From the NCBI GenBank assembly GCA_003342895.1, contig PTFA01000273.1, positions 515,284-579,283 on the forward strand: a DNA stretch of 64,000 bases, in the 5' to 3' direction. The position numbers were made by a program, and so were the translations under genes. This DNA is from Casuarius casuarius (taxonomy: Eukaryota > Chordata > Aves > Casuariiformes > Casuariidae). Below, piece by piece: positions 35,994-48,652 of the stretch; the stretch's first letter is position 1, and each line of letters opens with the position of its first letter. The notes under the pieces are model-generated. The model had not been told where the DNA came from. It searched no databases and saw only the letters and a list, made by a program, of their open reading frames with translations.

Positions 35994-36027
35994 AACACAC
36001 ACACGCACACACACACACGCACACACA
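35994..36027. repeat. CA microsatellite with CG interruptions
   Basis: A CA dinucleotide run with two ACGC interruptions. Confidence 0.9.
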
Positions 36028-36190
36028 AATAGAAAAAGCACATTTGAAAGCCAAATGAAACACATTTGGAACACAAGCTTTGAAAACAGTCCTAGTTTGA
36101 AATGAAGATTACCTCTCTAAAAGCATTTTAATAAAAACAAGGTCAGAATGCTTGTAAGGATTAGTGTATATCTAGCCTTGGGCAAATGTT

Positions 36191-36228
36191 CAAAAAAAAC
36201 CAAAACCAAAAAAAAACAACCAAAAAAC
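36191..36228. repeat. A-rich (CAAAA/CCAAA) simple repeat
   Basis: Runs of five to nine A separated by single or paired C. Confidence 0.85.
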
Positions 36229-39200
36229 AGAGTGAGGAGGAGAAAGGCTTTGAGCTCAAGGGCAGATCTAGGCCAGCTGAACCACAAATGCTGCCCTTCA
36301 GAGCAGCAAGAAGAAAAGGACCATTTTCCTAATGCCAGATCCCGAAAGTGGGGCAGGACATACTTCATGATGAAATGGTTGTCAGACCATTTTTTATGGG
36401 CTAGATGGGCCTCTGTCTGTTACACAGCCTGCCTTGGCTTTGGGCACAGTAGTTTTTGTAACAAGAAGATGTTAGATGTTGGTTAATTGGTAAGAAGTTA
36501 AGTTAGATAATTGGATAGTTTCATTTGCAGTGGTACCCAGGTTTAGCACTCTTGCTGCTAAAGCAAGGACTTGCAGAGAGAGCAATTACTTGACTTCAGA
36601 GGAAACTCAGCACATTCAAGTCTCAGCATACATTACTTATCTTGGAAACCAGACCAAAATTATGATGAGATTCAGTGAACTGGTGATGTATATTCTGGAA
36701 GGTGATGCTGTGACATCTCGCTGTGAAAGGACTCTCTCTCTTCTGTCCTTCCTATTATCACCCGCTATGATGCTAAAGCCATGTACAGTGTATGGCTAAT
36801 TTGTCCTGTGCATTCAAACTGTTCTGCTCAGCAGGAACTGGATCCCAGATATGCAGCTTTTAGCTTGAGCAAAAGCTGCCGCAGAAGTGCCCTGAGCATT
36901 GGCTAAGCTGCACACCTCGCTCACTGTCCTCGCTCTGCAATTGGGGAGATTTGTCAATTCCAGGGAGCTGAAGGAGGAGTGAAGAAGAGGCCCACAGCAA
37001 GCCCCAGAGGAGGGAAGAAGAAGGGCTTTAAGTACCTTGCTGAAATTAGAAAAAGTGACATTGTGGAACGTTGCCGCCATGCTGTTGTAAGACGGGGCTT
37101 TTCTGAGTCTCCCTGTGGGGAGAGTTCCTGCTCTGTGTGAACCAGCGGTCATCTGCTCACCCACCGAGCTTGACTCACCCACCCAGACCGTGACACCACG
37201 CTCTGCTGTGAAAGACTCACCACAGCAACAGCTCTATGTGACCAATACTTCATGAGGAAGAGAGAGGCAGGGCGCACAAGTGAGATGAGATCCTTCGAGT
37301 TCAGTGGACATGATGGGTACCCCAAGGTTGGCATTTAGCTGTATGAAAGATAAAACAGATTATGCTGAGAGAGCGTGACTCCAGGCCAGCCCATTAACTG
37401 GAGCATTATAGGTTCAGGTGTTTGGCTTGGATGTGGGGAACTCATCACGACTTGACGTATTTGAGTGATTGCATTTCTGCAGTGTATACCCAAATCACAA
37501 GTTTGCTCTGGGATTGTCCGTGTTTCTCTTACTCTTCTGCTCAGTGCTGACAAGCTGCTTCTGTTCGTTGACAAGCCAGCAGGGCTGGTGCCTTATGCTC
37601 ATTCGAGAAACCACAATTCCTGCCTATGCTTGGCCCCATCTGACATTTTATGAGGAATAACCAAGTCAACAGACTTGCGTTGCCCGGTTGGGAGGTAAGG
37701 CTTTTCCTCTGGGAGCCATCCTGTTGGACATGAGATCTCAGACCATGGTCTCCTAGTCATCAGCTGAGCAGGAGATTCACCAAATTACCAACCAAATCAC
37801 AATGAAATACTGAACAGCCAAGAGATAGCTGGAAGAATATAGCTGTTTTCAAAAGACAGGATATGCTGCCAAACAACCTCTTTCCTTGCAGTCAGACTGC
37901 TTGGCTCAGATGTGTATCCTTGCTTGAGCCTGATTCAGCTCAGAGTCCTCTATATCTCTGCCAAACACCTATCAGACTGGAGGATGTTACTGGGAGCACG
38001 GCATCTCTTCTGATACAGCTGTTCTACTTTGTATTAAAAACACACTTCTCTAACTCTTTGGGAGAGGAAATCCTTGAATTTTCTCTCCAACAATTAATTA
38101 TTTACACAGCATGGAGACCCATGCAGCCGATCAGCAAGTATCCAACATGCCTTCATAGACACAGAAGGGCTGCATCCTTTAATTTTCAACTTCAAGAGCT
38201 AGTAACCCAACTTAAAACCAAGCAGTTACAACACCATCCCTGTATTTAGCCAGTCTGTTTACTTTCCCTGTCCTCTGATTTATTTGGCTACCATCAGTCT
38301 TCAGTGTGCAGTTTTTTGAATCCTGCCAGTCTATGACAGTAAAAATGTCATTATTCAAACTTCAGTTTAAATATATTTATTGCCCACTACAAACAGAATA
38401 CTGCATTGCCAGTTTTACTGGAAGGGTGGCGTGGATTTTGTTAACAAACAGAAGTCAAAGGTGCTGTAGTACATGTATAGCAATGCAGTCAATTATGTGT
38501 TAAAGCTATGCAAAGTCACATTTCCTTATCTCTGCATCTCAGAATCAGAGAACAAGCATTCTGTAATTACTTGGAAGCCTTCAGAACACCTATTTACTCA
38601 AAAATGATGTCCCCATTTCCCTCTGTGTCCCTTATGATGGCAAGAAAGAAACACCTGTCACCGATTCCTGCTGTATTCCTCTCAAGCCTGTTGAGTCTAT
38701 CAAGTGTGAACATCTGGGAATCATCATATTTTCTGCTGACCACTGAATCAGCATAAAAGGAGGACATGATGAGCCCCAGCTGTTAAGCCTCCTGCTACTT
38801 TAAATGGATTAGAGAAATTAACCCGCAGGATGTTTTACTACAGCACCAGGAGTTATATTAAAGATATGTGTGTCAGCTTCTCCACAAGGAACGCAGAAAG
38901 AGGCTAACAAGGGTAAGGAGTAGTGGGTTGTGGGATGTTATCAACCCCCCAAATTCATTATAACTAACAGCAGAAGGACTTTTACCTCCAGACTGGACTT
39001 TCTCTAAGAATATAATCCTTCACCTCCAGTTCTCCTTTGGCATATATTGTCTTGGGGGACGTGGGCTGAATGAACAGTAACCGAAACCACTAATGAACAG
39101 AAATCTGCGAGAACTATGTGCTCTGTTTTGGATCCCTACTTCAGCTGAGGTGTTTACAGTTTTTCCTTTGCCCTTATGCATTTAGCATTTAGGCTTAAAT

Positions 39201-39689
39201 GCACCAGAGCAGAAACATATTTTCTCTGTAAAAATAATATTTGTGGGACAGCCACATTCTTATACCACTGAGTCCCTTCCCACCAAAAGTAAATAAGCTC
39301 GTGCATTAATTAAACTGCAAAACTTCAACACATAGTTTCAAAAAAGGAAAAGGAAAAGAGGAATAATGACTGACATTCAGTGGCAGTGCTTATTGCTGTT
39401 CTTACTAATGTTAACAGCTGTATAAAACCTAGAGAGAAAGGGTTGAAATCGCCCAGAAGCCTGTAAAAATAATTTGCCTATTTAGCAGCAAAGTGTTATG
39501 CTTAGATCTCCCTGACTCCAGACCAAGATGACATTAGAATAGGGAGCACAGCTACTTTGAGGCAAAATTCGTGGGTTTCTCTGTCTTCATGATGAAGGAA
39601 ATACGGAAGAATCACAAAGAAAAGGATCTCATCACTGACATCGTTGAAATGGGTTTTTCCCCATAGTTCTTTAGCCTCGAAGCATCTGT

Positions 39690-39990
39690 AGGAGGGTGCA
39701 AACGCGGGGTAAAACCTCTGGCCCAATTTTCCCGGGCACAGGCGTTGCATCCCTGCGTGGCCTCCTGCACAGCCACGGAGGACCGGGGGACCCTCTGAGG
39801 GAGGGAGCACTCACAGCGGCGGCTCCGTGTGCCGAGGGAGACCGGCTCCGTACAAACGGGAACGGGCACCCACCACCACAGCCTGCCGGGTGCCTGCGTG
39901 ACGGGGGGGAGCACACTGCCCACGTCGCACACGCAGAGGGGCAGCTCCGGGACGTGCCATTTCTGCGGAGAGAGTCACCTGGGACAGGGA
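39690..39990. promoter_or_regulatory. small CpG-island-like segment
   Basis: GC content rises sharply and CpG dinucleotides are frequent (roughly 25 counted by eye in about 280 bases, near the number expected without CpG depletion), while the flanks are CpG-poor. Overlapping frames on both strands are open mainly because stops are rare in such sequence. On the minus strand, donor-like CAG|GTGACT (near 39977) and GCT|GTGAGT (near 39808) occur. No TATA box or known exon is recognised. Confidence 0.45.
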
Positions 39991-42900
39991 AAGGTGGCAA
40001 AGTGCCCCAGACCTTTAGCATTAGCTCTTCTGAAACCTCATTTGCATGTTTGTTTGTGTTTAAAATGAAGGGTACAAGCCTCATTTATGCCAGGGCTGCT
40101 GCACGAGTGTTTGATAGTATAAAGGATCTTATTTATAAGGACAGATTGCAAGGACCGAGCTGGCCTAGGCAGTGTAATTTGTAACGCCCATTGGTATAAA
40201 GGGCTTCTGCATAGGTTAGTATCGGGCTGTCTATCTGAGGGAAGAGCCTCTGCCAACAAATCCCCCATTATAGTAACTTATGTACGTAAGATCATAAAAG
40301 CCGAAGGATTACACATAGCAGAGATGCAACTGTATCCTGTTTGATCTTGAGTTTGGGATGCATCCTAGACTTGCATTGATCATTTCCAGTTCATTCATTT
40401 TTCACCGTGACTCTCTTGCTAACATGTTACTTTCAGAGCTGTGGCTTTTACCCCAGCAATAAATTTTTAAAAAGCCATGTTTACCACTAGGTTATTTTCC
40501 AGCTTGGTGAACAATTGTTCACAACATCCTTTCTTAATCTAGAGCACAGTAATTGTGCTTTTGGCTGCTCTGAGGGCATACTTGATTTCCCTTATATCGT
40601 AATCTGATTTTTGCCTCCCTTAAGATAGAAATTATTATAATGTTCTCCATTGCAGATCCAGATGTTTTTATTTTCCGCCGGATTTCTAGTGAATAATACA
40701 GACAGAGGAGCAGTTGTGACCCACCAAAGCGTGTTACTTACACTACTGTAGTGTTTCTGAAATATCACAAAATTAACAGCTGTGTTAATCAGCCTGTGCA
40801 CACTGCCCCTTACACACTTTTCCTCTTCCAGACTTTTATTTTTCTCTTTCAGATATTTGGTACCTATGTGTTCAGCTAACATCAAATCTGAAAGGAAAAT
40901 GGTGGATGAGGGAATATCAGGCAATGACATTTTTTAGCTGGCAGATGCTGCAGTTTGCTGACTACCTGAATTAGGCTTGGGTACCTTAGCACATTTCAAA
41001 AGAGACAGCTTTACTGAAAGTGACACATAGCTTATGGACCCAGATCTGTAAGCATAATTGCCTTTGCTATGTACTTGTGTGTGTGAATCGGTAGGCATCT
41101 GACACACCAAGCCAAGCAAGACTTTGCAATGTCTTTAATATAAGCTCAGTTAAAGTAGGTATTAAATATAGCATGTGGGTAATGTGTCATGTCTTTTTGA
41201 CTGCTATCAGATATTACAACACTATTCACAGACATTACTAATATGGAGTCTGAAATCTGTGCAGCCTTTCTTGGAAGTCTTACATATAAACTTCAAAGTG
41301 TTCTGGCTAGGAGATGGAAAGACCCAAATATTACTTCTTTAATTCATGCTTAAGCTTTATCTTCTTAGACAGTTCCACTGAAACAAGTAGACTCCAGAAG
41401 TCACGGATTATTTATTTACCCTCAGCCCTACCTCGTCCACCTTCTTTTTTTTCCCAAGTAGGAACGAAATGTAGGTGGAAAAGTGAAATTCAGAAGTCAA
41501 ACTGTTTGATATTTGAAACCAAAATAAACATGCACTTCTTTCCAGTTTAGAATTATGGTTTACATTGAAAAAATATTCACATCTAAATATGACTCAATCC
41601 AACATTTTTCAAGCATTAAAACAATTTACTAGTGGAAAAAAAATCTGCAGGTGAATTTGCAAACAAGTTTCTCCATTAATATTATATATTGAAAATATAT
41701 ATGCTTGCTTTATATAGACTAGAGCCTGTTTTTCCAGATGCTTAACAGATATGATGCACAGGAAAGAGATGAATTTACCAGCAGGACTGCACAGCTGAGA
41801 AATTCTGAGAGTTTTTTTTTAACTTAATTAATTCAGTCTTCTTTTGACTTGAGGAATTGCAGCAGAAGAATTAAACTACCATTAAGTCTGTTTTTAAATA
41901 TGTCCCAAGCAAAGATTTTTTGCATGTTTTGTTTCAAAGATATAGTTCATTACTCATGGACAGCAAATATTTGCCTTCTGGCAACAGCAGGCAGGGGATA
42001 TTCTAACACTAGCACATTTCCTATTTAAAAGGTGATTGGAAATGGGAAGGGCTGCACATGTTCAAAAGAAGAAAAATATCGAATAAGAGCTGAATGAGTT
42101 ATAAAAGAGAAAAGTGATTAGATAAAGATACACATATAAAATAGCACTTCAAATAACATATATAATCCTACAGACTTACAGCTATTCTGTACAATGTAAG
42201 GATTTTTAGTTAGCATTTTATTCATTTTCCCTTTGTAAGATACTGTGTTAGGTAATGTGGTTTTGAACAATACAAGCAGTAATTTTGTTTCCTCCCTTTT
42301 ACAGTCCCTCTTTTCTCTTTCCACCTCCCCAGCCAAACATAACCTGAACTATTCTAGGTAACAGGTTGATTACTCAAAGTGAAGACATGAAAAGGAACAG
42401 TTAGCAGAACACAACTGGCAGCATTTTAAGGATGAATATGTAAAGACTTTGGCTTAAAGGCCTGGATTTGGCCCTTTTTTCATGATGATACTGAGCTAAG
42501 CAGACTTTTTTTTGCTCTTGCTGTTGTTTTACAGAGCAGCAAAAAGAATGGCATTCATCCTGCGACTGCAGGGTGCATATGAAATCATCACAGTGGCTTT
42601 ACGACATTTCTTTTACCTTTATTTTTAAGCAGCAGCATTTCCACCTTGAGATACTGTCTTCCAAAATGAAAGGAAACTTGGGCACCCTTTAAGTTTTGTG
42701 ATACTGCCCGTCTGCTCTGAGGCATCACCCGGCCCGTGCCACGCCGCCCCGTGAATCGGAGGGCCAGACACAACTTCTCCTTCCAGCCACTGGTCTTTAG
42801 AGCCTGGGCAAAGGCAGAGACACCAGGTGTGGGGTGTATGGCAGCTGGTGTACTGCTCATTCACAGGGATCTTCCCCAAGCCAACGGAGGCAACATTAAA

Positions 42901-45890
42901 AAGTACATAAAACTTCATTAGCTTACCCGAAAGAAATGTCCTTAGATGCTAAATTTATTGCAGGTTGAATAGAGGGGATCTGTGGGCTCTGTTCTTCCTA
43001 CCCATTGTAGGCAGCAGTGCGCAAGCATGCAAGCATTGTGTATTTTTATTCCAATAATTACGTCTTAAAACTCCACATTTTCAGCCTTGCTTTTTCTTTG
43101 GGCTTTTCATTTTAAGCATTTAAGCAAAAAGTGAAGCTTTCTGTCACTTATCTGCCAGCACCAGCCTTCCCTCCTCAATGAAATGATGTGGTTATTACTG
43201 CTGCTTTCGCACTGATACATGCTGTTGTCAGCCATGGACAGCCTGGGTAATAGTGCTGCCTAATCACTACGGGTAGAGCTAAATTCTTGCTACAGAACAG
43301 AAGTCCTTCCTCAGATAGAAGGAAAAAACAGCTGATTATTTACCCTTTTTCCACAATGTAGTTATTATCTGCAAGTCATGGGCTAAGAAATCTGTGTGAA
43401 ATCAGTTTAATTTAATGAAATAAACATCAATACCCTGCAATTCAGGAAGTATTTGTCTAGGCTTTTGGGTAGATACCACACAGTGAATTCTCATCTATGG
43501 TCCTGTCTTCTTCTACTGACTCTTACTTTGGATTATTAGCCTCCAAAAATAACCTGAATGTTCTGCAAATTGTATTTATTACGTATTTACTATGTATAAT
43601 GCTTTAGAATTTTTCACATACCACAGGCTGAGATTCGCTTTACAAGGAGACCATATCTATTTGATGTGACGCACAAAAGTAAGCATCTGAAATATGGTGG
43701 CTAAAAATACTGCAGAAATTATATTGTGTTTGTGAAGTGAAGGACAAACAACAACAACAGAAATCTCTCTAATCTGTCAAACATCAAGCAGTCTGGTTCC
43801 AATTTTCTGCATTAAAGGGCCAGATTTTTTAGAGCATTCATGGAAAGATGAGCGCATACATTTGCACGTGTCCAATTTGTTTAGGTGTGTTAAGATCTGT
43901 GGCTCTATGCAGATGCAAAGCATATCCGTTTGTGTTCAATCTGAAAACCTGAGAACCTGCTAATTCATATTTATGGATGGAAGACTTGCAGCAAATGAGC
44001 AATTATTTCACCACATCTTGATATCTAAACTCTCCCTGCCTTGAAGCAGTTTTTTATCTAAGAAGAACCCTCATAAAACCTCAGCAAAGATTTCTAGATT
44101 AGACTACGAATTAGCAAGTATATAAAAAAGTTGAAAAATAAAGACTGCCTCTTTTCACATAGCTTTTTAATACTTATTCACTCAAATATTTGTGATACAT
44201 CACAGAAACACACTTCCGTGTTTATCAGTGAGTTTTGTAACTTAACAGAAGATACCATAATAGAATTCTGAAAGCAGTTTCCCTAAAATGTTGCAAGAGC
44301 AGGAATATAATCACAGTTTTTGTACTCATTATTGCAGCAGTCATGTCAATAGATCAGCCATGCTGTGGCGGAATGATGCTGCAAGACTTGTAGTTTAGAC
44401 CCACACATTTCTGCAGCTGATTAGGTTTCCCAGTACATTTAAACCCAGTTTATTTTTAATGTGTTATTAACACAAAACCAGAACTATTTTGGGGGACACT
44501 TATTACCAGGAAGGCATTGAGAACTGCTTGGTCTGTTTTGTTTTATTTTTTGAAATGTTATGAAAAAATATTTTTATGAAGATGAATTCAGAAATGATGA
44601 CCCATTAGCCACCACAGGACATGGAAATATTTGGAGCTCTGTAAGTACGTCAAGGCTGTGGATGTCCAAGACTCAGTGCATCATCAAGCTGCTGTGTGGT
44701 TGTATGTCACCACCCTGAAGAACTGTGCTGCAGGGAAAGAGATGAATAAAGCTCTGTGATTACTGTATTGCTGATCCTGGTCTAACAAGCCATCTTGCCC
44801 AACCAAGTTCTGTAGCAGAGGTCATTATACATGAGTTGGGCAGAGACTTGCCTACAACTTGTGTGATGGGTTCATGCAAAGCCTTACACAGTTGCTCAGC
44901 AATAAGGAGGCCAGCTCATCTAGCAGTGATGTATCACGTCAAAGGTCTGCCTCAAGTATCTGAAAAGAGATTTAATATACCCTAAAAATTTCCTAATACT
45001 CCCTACCTAGGTATTTATAATCTTATGAACAGCTTCTTTCCTCTCCCTGGAAGTATCAAAGACTCTTGGAACTCAGCTGCGGTCTCTGCTTTGTTATAAT
45101 TAATCTCATCCTGAGCAGGGAATAAATAAATGACCATTTGATTAAGGAAACTGGCTATACAATATTAATAACAGTAAATTCCAACAACAAGTATAGTGTA
45201 CAGGGAAAATAGAAGATGTAACCTGAATGCAAAAAGTAGTTGTTTAGTGATGGGTGGAAGCAAAGCTAAGAACTAAAACAATGATAGAGAAGAGTTGTCT
45301 AACAGGAACATCACTGCCAAAGATCTCATTTATTAAATCAATATTCAGATACCTGAATACATTTCTGACTGCCTATTTTTCAAGAGTATTGACCTCCTGG
45401 CAGCTTCCAAGGGCAAGTACGGACCATTTGATGGCGTTTTTGTGCTCACCTCAGGTAAAACATTGCCCTGTGATTATGCAGAACATTTGATCTATGAAGA
45501 GACACAGTTTAGGGAAGGAGGGAGGACAGAAAGAGAGTGACTTGCTGTGCTCATATTTCCTGAAAGGAATGTCATTAGCAGCAGCAGGCACAGGAGAGTG
45601 TTTCATTGCTTAAGTGTGTTGTTTCAGTGGGGTACTTCAGATCCTTAACATTTCTTTAAGGAAATATTTCACTGAGGTGTGGTACAGCTGGAACATTGAT
45701 CTTCCATGGGCTGATCAACCATCACATATTAATAAAAGTAGGACACATGCAGATTAAGAAGTAATGAAACCCGACACTTAAGATGCGCAGAGGGGATCTG
45801 ATACTTTATAAGGTGAACTTAATCAGCCAAAGAATTATCTCAAATACCAGCATTTTTCCCACAGAAATTACAGACTCAGTAGGTAAAATT
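39991..45890. other. AT-rich non-coding stretch
   Basis: No gene or dispersed repeat recognised. A minus-strand frame at 40592-40930 (112 codons) and an acceptor/donor-bracketed 53-base open segment at 42305-42357 are the only protein-like signals, and both are within chance expectation. Two further acceptor-like tracts end at 40850 and 42531 without donors. Confidence 0.55.
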
Positions 45891-46560
45891 ACTTTGTGCC
45901 TCTTGGCCGGTCCCCCTAAGCCCTGTGGGTTGGTGTGACAAGCGTGATGCCGCAGTGAAGGTGAGTTTCTGGTGCACAAGCACCTCTCGGCACTGCAGCC
46001 GGGCGTTACCTGCTGTAACGGGGGAAAATACTGGTGGGGAGGGGAGAGGCTGCACGTCCGCGAGCCGCAGGCAGTGTCTGATCTCTTTTGCTGCGCAGCC
46101 ACTTGCCTCTTCTGCCACCTTCTTGGGTTTGCGGGCGAGCGATACGGGGCTGGTAGGAGGTGCTGGAGAGCAGACTGGGGAAGTTCGTCTGTCCCTCTCT
46201 TGTCAGGCACGTCTTGGCACGCGAGCAGAAATGTGTAGCAGTGCGTGTGGCTGTCAGCGGCCGCTCGAACTTTCCAGGCAGAAAGCCCAGGCAAAGCTGT
46301 TGTTAGAAGTGCTTTCACGGGAATGACGAAGCAAGCCGGAGAAGGGGTCACCACCGGGGACTCAGAGAGGCTGGTTTTGCCCCGTCTGCCCCTGCCAGCG
46401 AGGGCGAGTCCATGAGGACCCTGCACACCCTTCACCTCCTGCCTAGCACGGGCAAGACGCTGCCCTCCCTTCAAGCGACTCTGCAGCCTCCTGGCCAGGC
46501 CAGCGGAGGACCCTGGGCAGAAATCTGCTGCGGGATGAACTCTCTTGAACTACTTTAGCC
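45891..46560. promoter_or_regulatory. CpG-rich segment with plus-strand splice donor
   Basis: A GC- and CpG-rich block (roughly 40 CpGs by eye in 670 bases) stands out from AT-rich flanks. A strong donor, GTGAAG|GTGAGTTT, lies at 45960/45961 on the plus strand and would suit the end of a first exon. The long overlapping frames (222 codons minus, 133 codons plus) follow from low stop density and match nothing I know. A promoter or CpG island is an inference. Confidence 0.4.
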
Positions 46561-47263
46561 AGTGCCGGTAACACCACCGCTCCAGTGAAAGACCGAGAAA
46601 ATTTTTTGAAGACCAGCTTCTGTGGTGGATGACGTTATGGGGGTTTGTTAACTATTTATTCCGCAGAAAGTATTCTCCTTTATTTAAGTACCAAAATCCA
46701 GCTCCCTCTTTGCTGCGCATATTAGATGAAAGGGAAATATCTGCCAAATAATATATATACGCTGGCAACTATCATTAGACCAGCTCTGCTAGCTACCCTG
46801 GCTCCAGTCCGTCACCGCATTTGGGCACAGAATCCCTTCCTCAGCAAAACCGATCTCCTGTCGCTTTCAGGCTTCGACATTTTCTTGAATTTTTCTTGGC
46901 TGCAGTTTGAAAATTGTTTGTAGGTTCTTAATTGCAAACCCGACCAGAGGGAGAAATCGGAGGAACACAGGATTTGCCAAATGTGACGAACGTCCTGCCT
47001 CAGGGAATGGCCAATACCTGATTTGTCAGAGGAAGGCCAAAAAGCCTCAAAATACATTTAGTCTGTTGTGTAGGAGATCCCTGCAGACCGATGCCTTCAA
47101 GCCTAGCTCTAAGTAGCCGACCTTACTGGAGTACAAATGTTATCACACCCCTGCACGCTCCTGTCATCCTTTTCCCACCAGTCACACATATTCTTTTCTG
47201 CACAGAGGAGTGGGAGTGTGAAGCTTAGGCTTCATCCTACCTCAGGACCTGATCCAAATTTCA
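46561..47263. other. non-coding stretch between two CpG-rich blocks
   Basis: Moderately AT-rich. No gene recognised; two overlapping short frames at 46726-47116 lack similarity. Confidence 0.55.
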
Positions 47264-47560
47264 GTGCTGAAGAGCAGGATTCCTCGTTCGGGGAAGGAGG
47301 ACGGATCCGCGCTGCCTTCGCCGCGGGCCGCGCAGAGCTCCCACCGGGGCGTGCAGAGCCGGCGGCACCGCTCCGGCCGCCCCTGCACCGTGCCCGCGGC
47401 CGAGGTGAGCGGCGTCCTCACCTGCACTGTTACGTGCGCTCGCGCAGTTGTGTGCAGCTGCGCGGAGCCTCGGTGTGTCACGCAAACCTCCCCAAGTCTC
47501 TGGCGCTCGTCGTGAAATGCGTCTGTCTGTGCTACCGCTACGAGCGGATGCCTCGCTGAT
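47264..47560 (+). promoter_or_regulatory. strong CpG island with candidate first-exon donor
   Basis: The densest CpG block of the window (roughly 40 CpGs by eye in about 290 bases; GCCGCGGGCCGCGCAG, GCTCCGGCCGCCCC). It contains the strong donor GCGGCCGAG|GTGAGCGG at 47404/47405 on the plus strand. No in-frame ATG precedes the donor in the open frame that reaches it, open from 47221, so a first exon here would be non-coding or start with another codon. No TATA box is apparent, as is usual for CpG-island promoters. A promoter transcribing rightward, for a coding gene or a long non-coding RNA, is the inference. Confidence 0.5.
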
Positions 47561-47574
47561 GTCTGTTCTGTGAC

Positions 47575-47702
47575 ATGACTCAGTTCCTGACATTTTGCCT
47601 CCATCTGTAAAATGGAGCTAATAATACCTCCGTCAACAGCTTGTTGTGCATTTTAATTGCTTAATGTCTGAGAAATGCATTAAGTTTTTTGAGTGCAAAG
47701 CA
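47575..47702 (+). repeat. MIR-like ancient SINE remnant, plus orientation
   Basis: GACTCAGTTCCTGACATTT, then CATCTGTAAAATGGAGCTAA and TAATACCTCC, then TTGTTGTGCATTTTAATTGC correspond in order to the 3' half of MIR (cctcagtttcctcatctgtaaaatggggataataatacctac and gttgttgtgaggattaaatg). The CATCTGTAAAATGG core is exact. It lies just downstream of the CpG island. Confidence 0.75.
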
Positions 47703-48516
47703 TATGACAAACTTTATTTTATTTTTATGTTTCTGATGCTGATGTTTGCTTCAATGACATCCCCATATCTGGCACAGTCATCTCACTTTGGAAGCCAAAC
47801 AGCTAAAGTGCAAACCTGGAAAACCCTTTTCTCTAATTGGTGCACCGTTTATATCATGAGTAATAACTTCTGTGGCTTGGCTGGAAGAAATTAAGAAGGC
47901 AATAAAAATGTCAAACAAAGTTGTAATGAATTTAGAAATAATCACTCATAATTTAGAGTTCATCATCCCAAAGTGTTATTTCATTTGATAGGTTTAGGTC
48001 ATTATAAAGAATGTGCTCCTTCTTGCATCTGAAACTACATAAAAAAGGACAGTAGTTTATGGCTGCTATATACTTGATGAGATATTAAAATTTTGCAGTG
48101 CAGCAGAAGATGAGCAGGAGCGGGGGAAATATCCATTAGACAGTTGTATTTCCCCTGGGCTTTTGTGGTCTCTGTTTTAAGCAGGCTGAGGCTGGGGCTT
48201 TTTTTTATCTTTTTCTTTTATAGCTTCCTTTATGTGCCTATGTGTGATTTGTATATAATTATCTTGGACAATCTTATGGAATATGCAGTTAATTGATTTT
48301 TAAACTTCAGTTCACACAGACCCCTGTGTAACCCAGCACCAAGGAAAGGAGTGGGCTGCGTATCTTTTCACAGGTGGCTGTCACCTATAATTTCTGTTTT
48401 CAAACAGCTAATACATGAGTCTCTTGTATTAAAACTGGTAATTAACTATACCTCTACGGAAAATCCTTCATACTGTGCTAAAATAACACTTATTTCAAGT
48501 ATAAGGACTACGTAAG
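47703..48516. other. AT-rich non-coding stretch
   Basis: Nothing recognisable as gene or repeat. Confidence 0.6.
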
Positions 48517-48652
48517 TCTTCTCTTCTCTTCCCCCCTTGCCTTGCCTTCCCCTTGCTTTCCCTTCCCTTTCCCTTGCCTTGCCTTCCCCTTACTTTGCCT
48601 TCCCCTTGCCTTGCCTCCCCCTTGCCTTGCCTCACCTTCTCTTTCCCTCTTT
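48517..48652. repeat. pyrimidine-rich CCTTGCCTTGCCTTCCC minisatellite
   Basis: Irregular tandem units of CCTTG, CCTTGCC and TTCCCCTTG on the plus strand, almost free of A. The complementary strand yields a KARQGKGKGK-type low-complexity frame (48508-48768), which is not a gene. Confidence 0.9.

Larger units (their letters stand above)
35707..39689. other. non-coding stretch, frames without recognisable similarity
   Basis: Contains the frame at 36531-36799 mentioned with the preceding exon candidate, and a plus-strand frame at 37863-38249 (128 codons) that has an acceptor-like site (CCTCTTTCCTTGCAG, ending 37892) inside it. Neither resembles a protein I know. A CA microsatellite and an A-rich repeat are listed separately. 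Confidence 0.5.

Noticed and set aside
37863..38249. 128-codon plus-strand frame with an acceptor-like site near its start
   Set aside because: Several frames of this length are expected by chance in 64 kb on six frames; no similarity and no donor or promoter context.
40592..40930. 112-codon minus-strand frame starting with ATG
   Set aside because: Ordinary composition but no recognisable family, regulatory context or splice support.
45806..46474. 222-codon minus-strand open frame, longest in the window
   Set aside because: It lies in CpG-rich sequence with few stop codons, overlaps a 133-codon plus frame, and its composition resembles no known protein.
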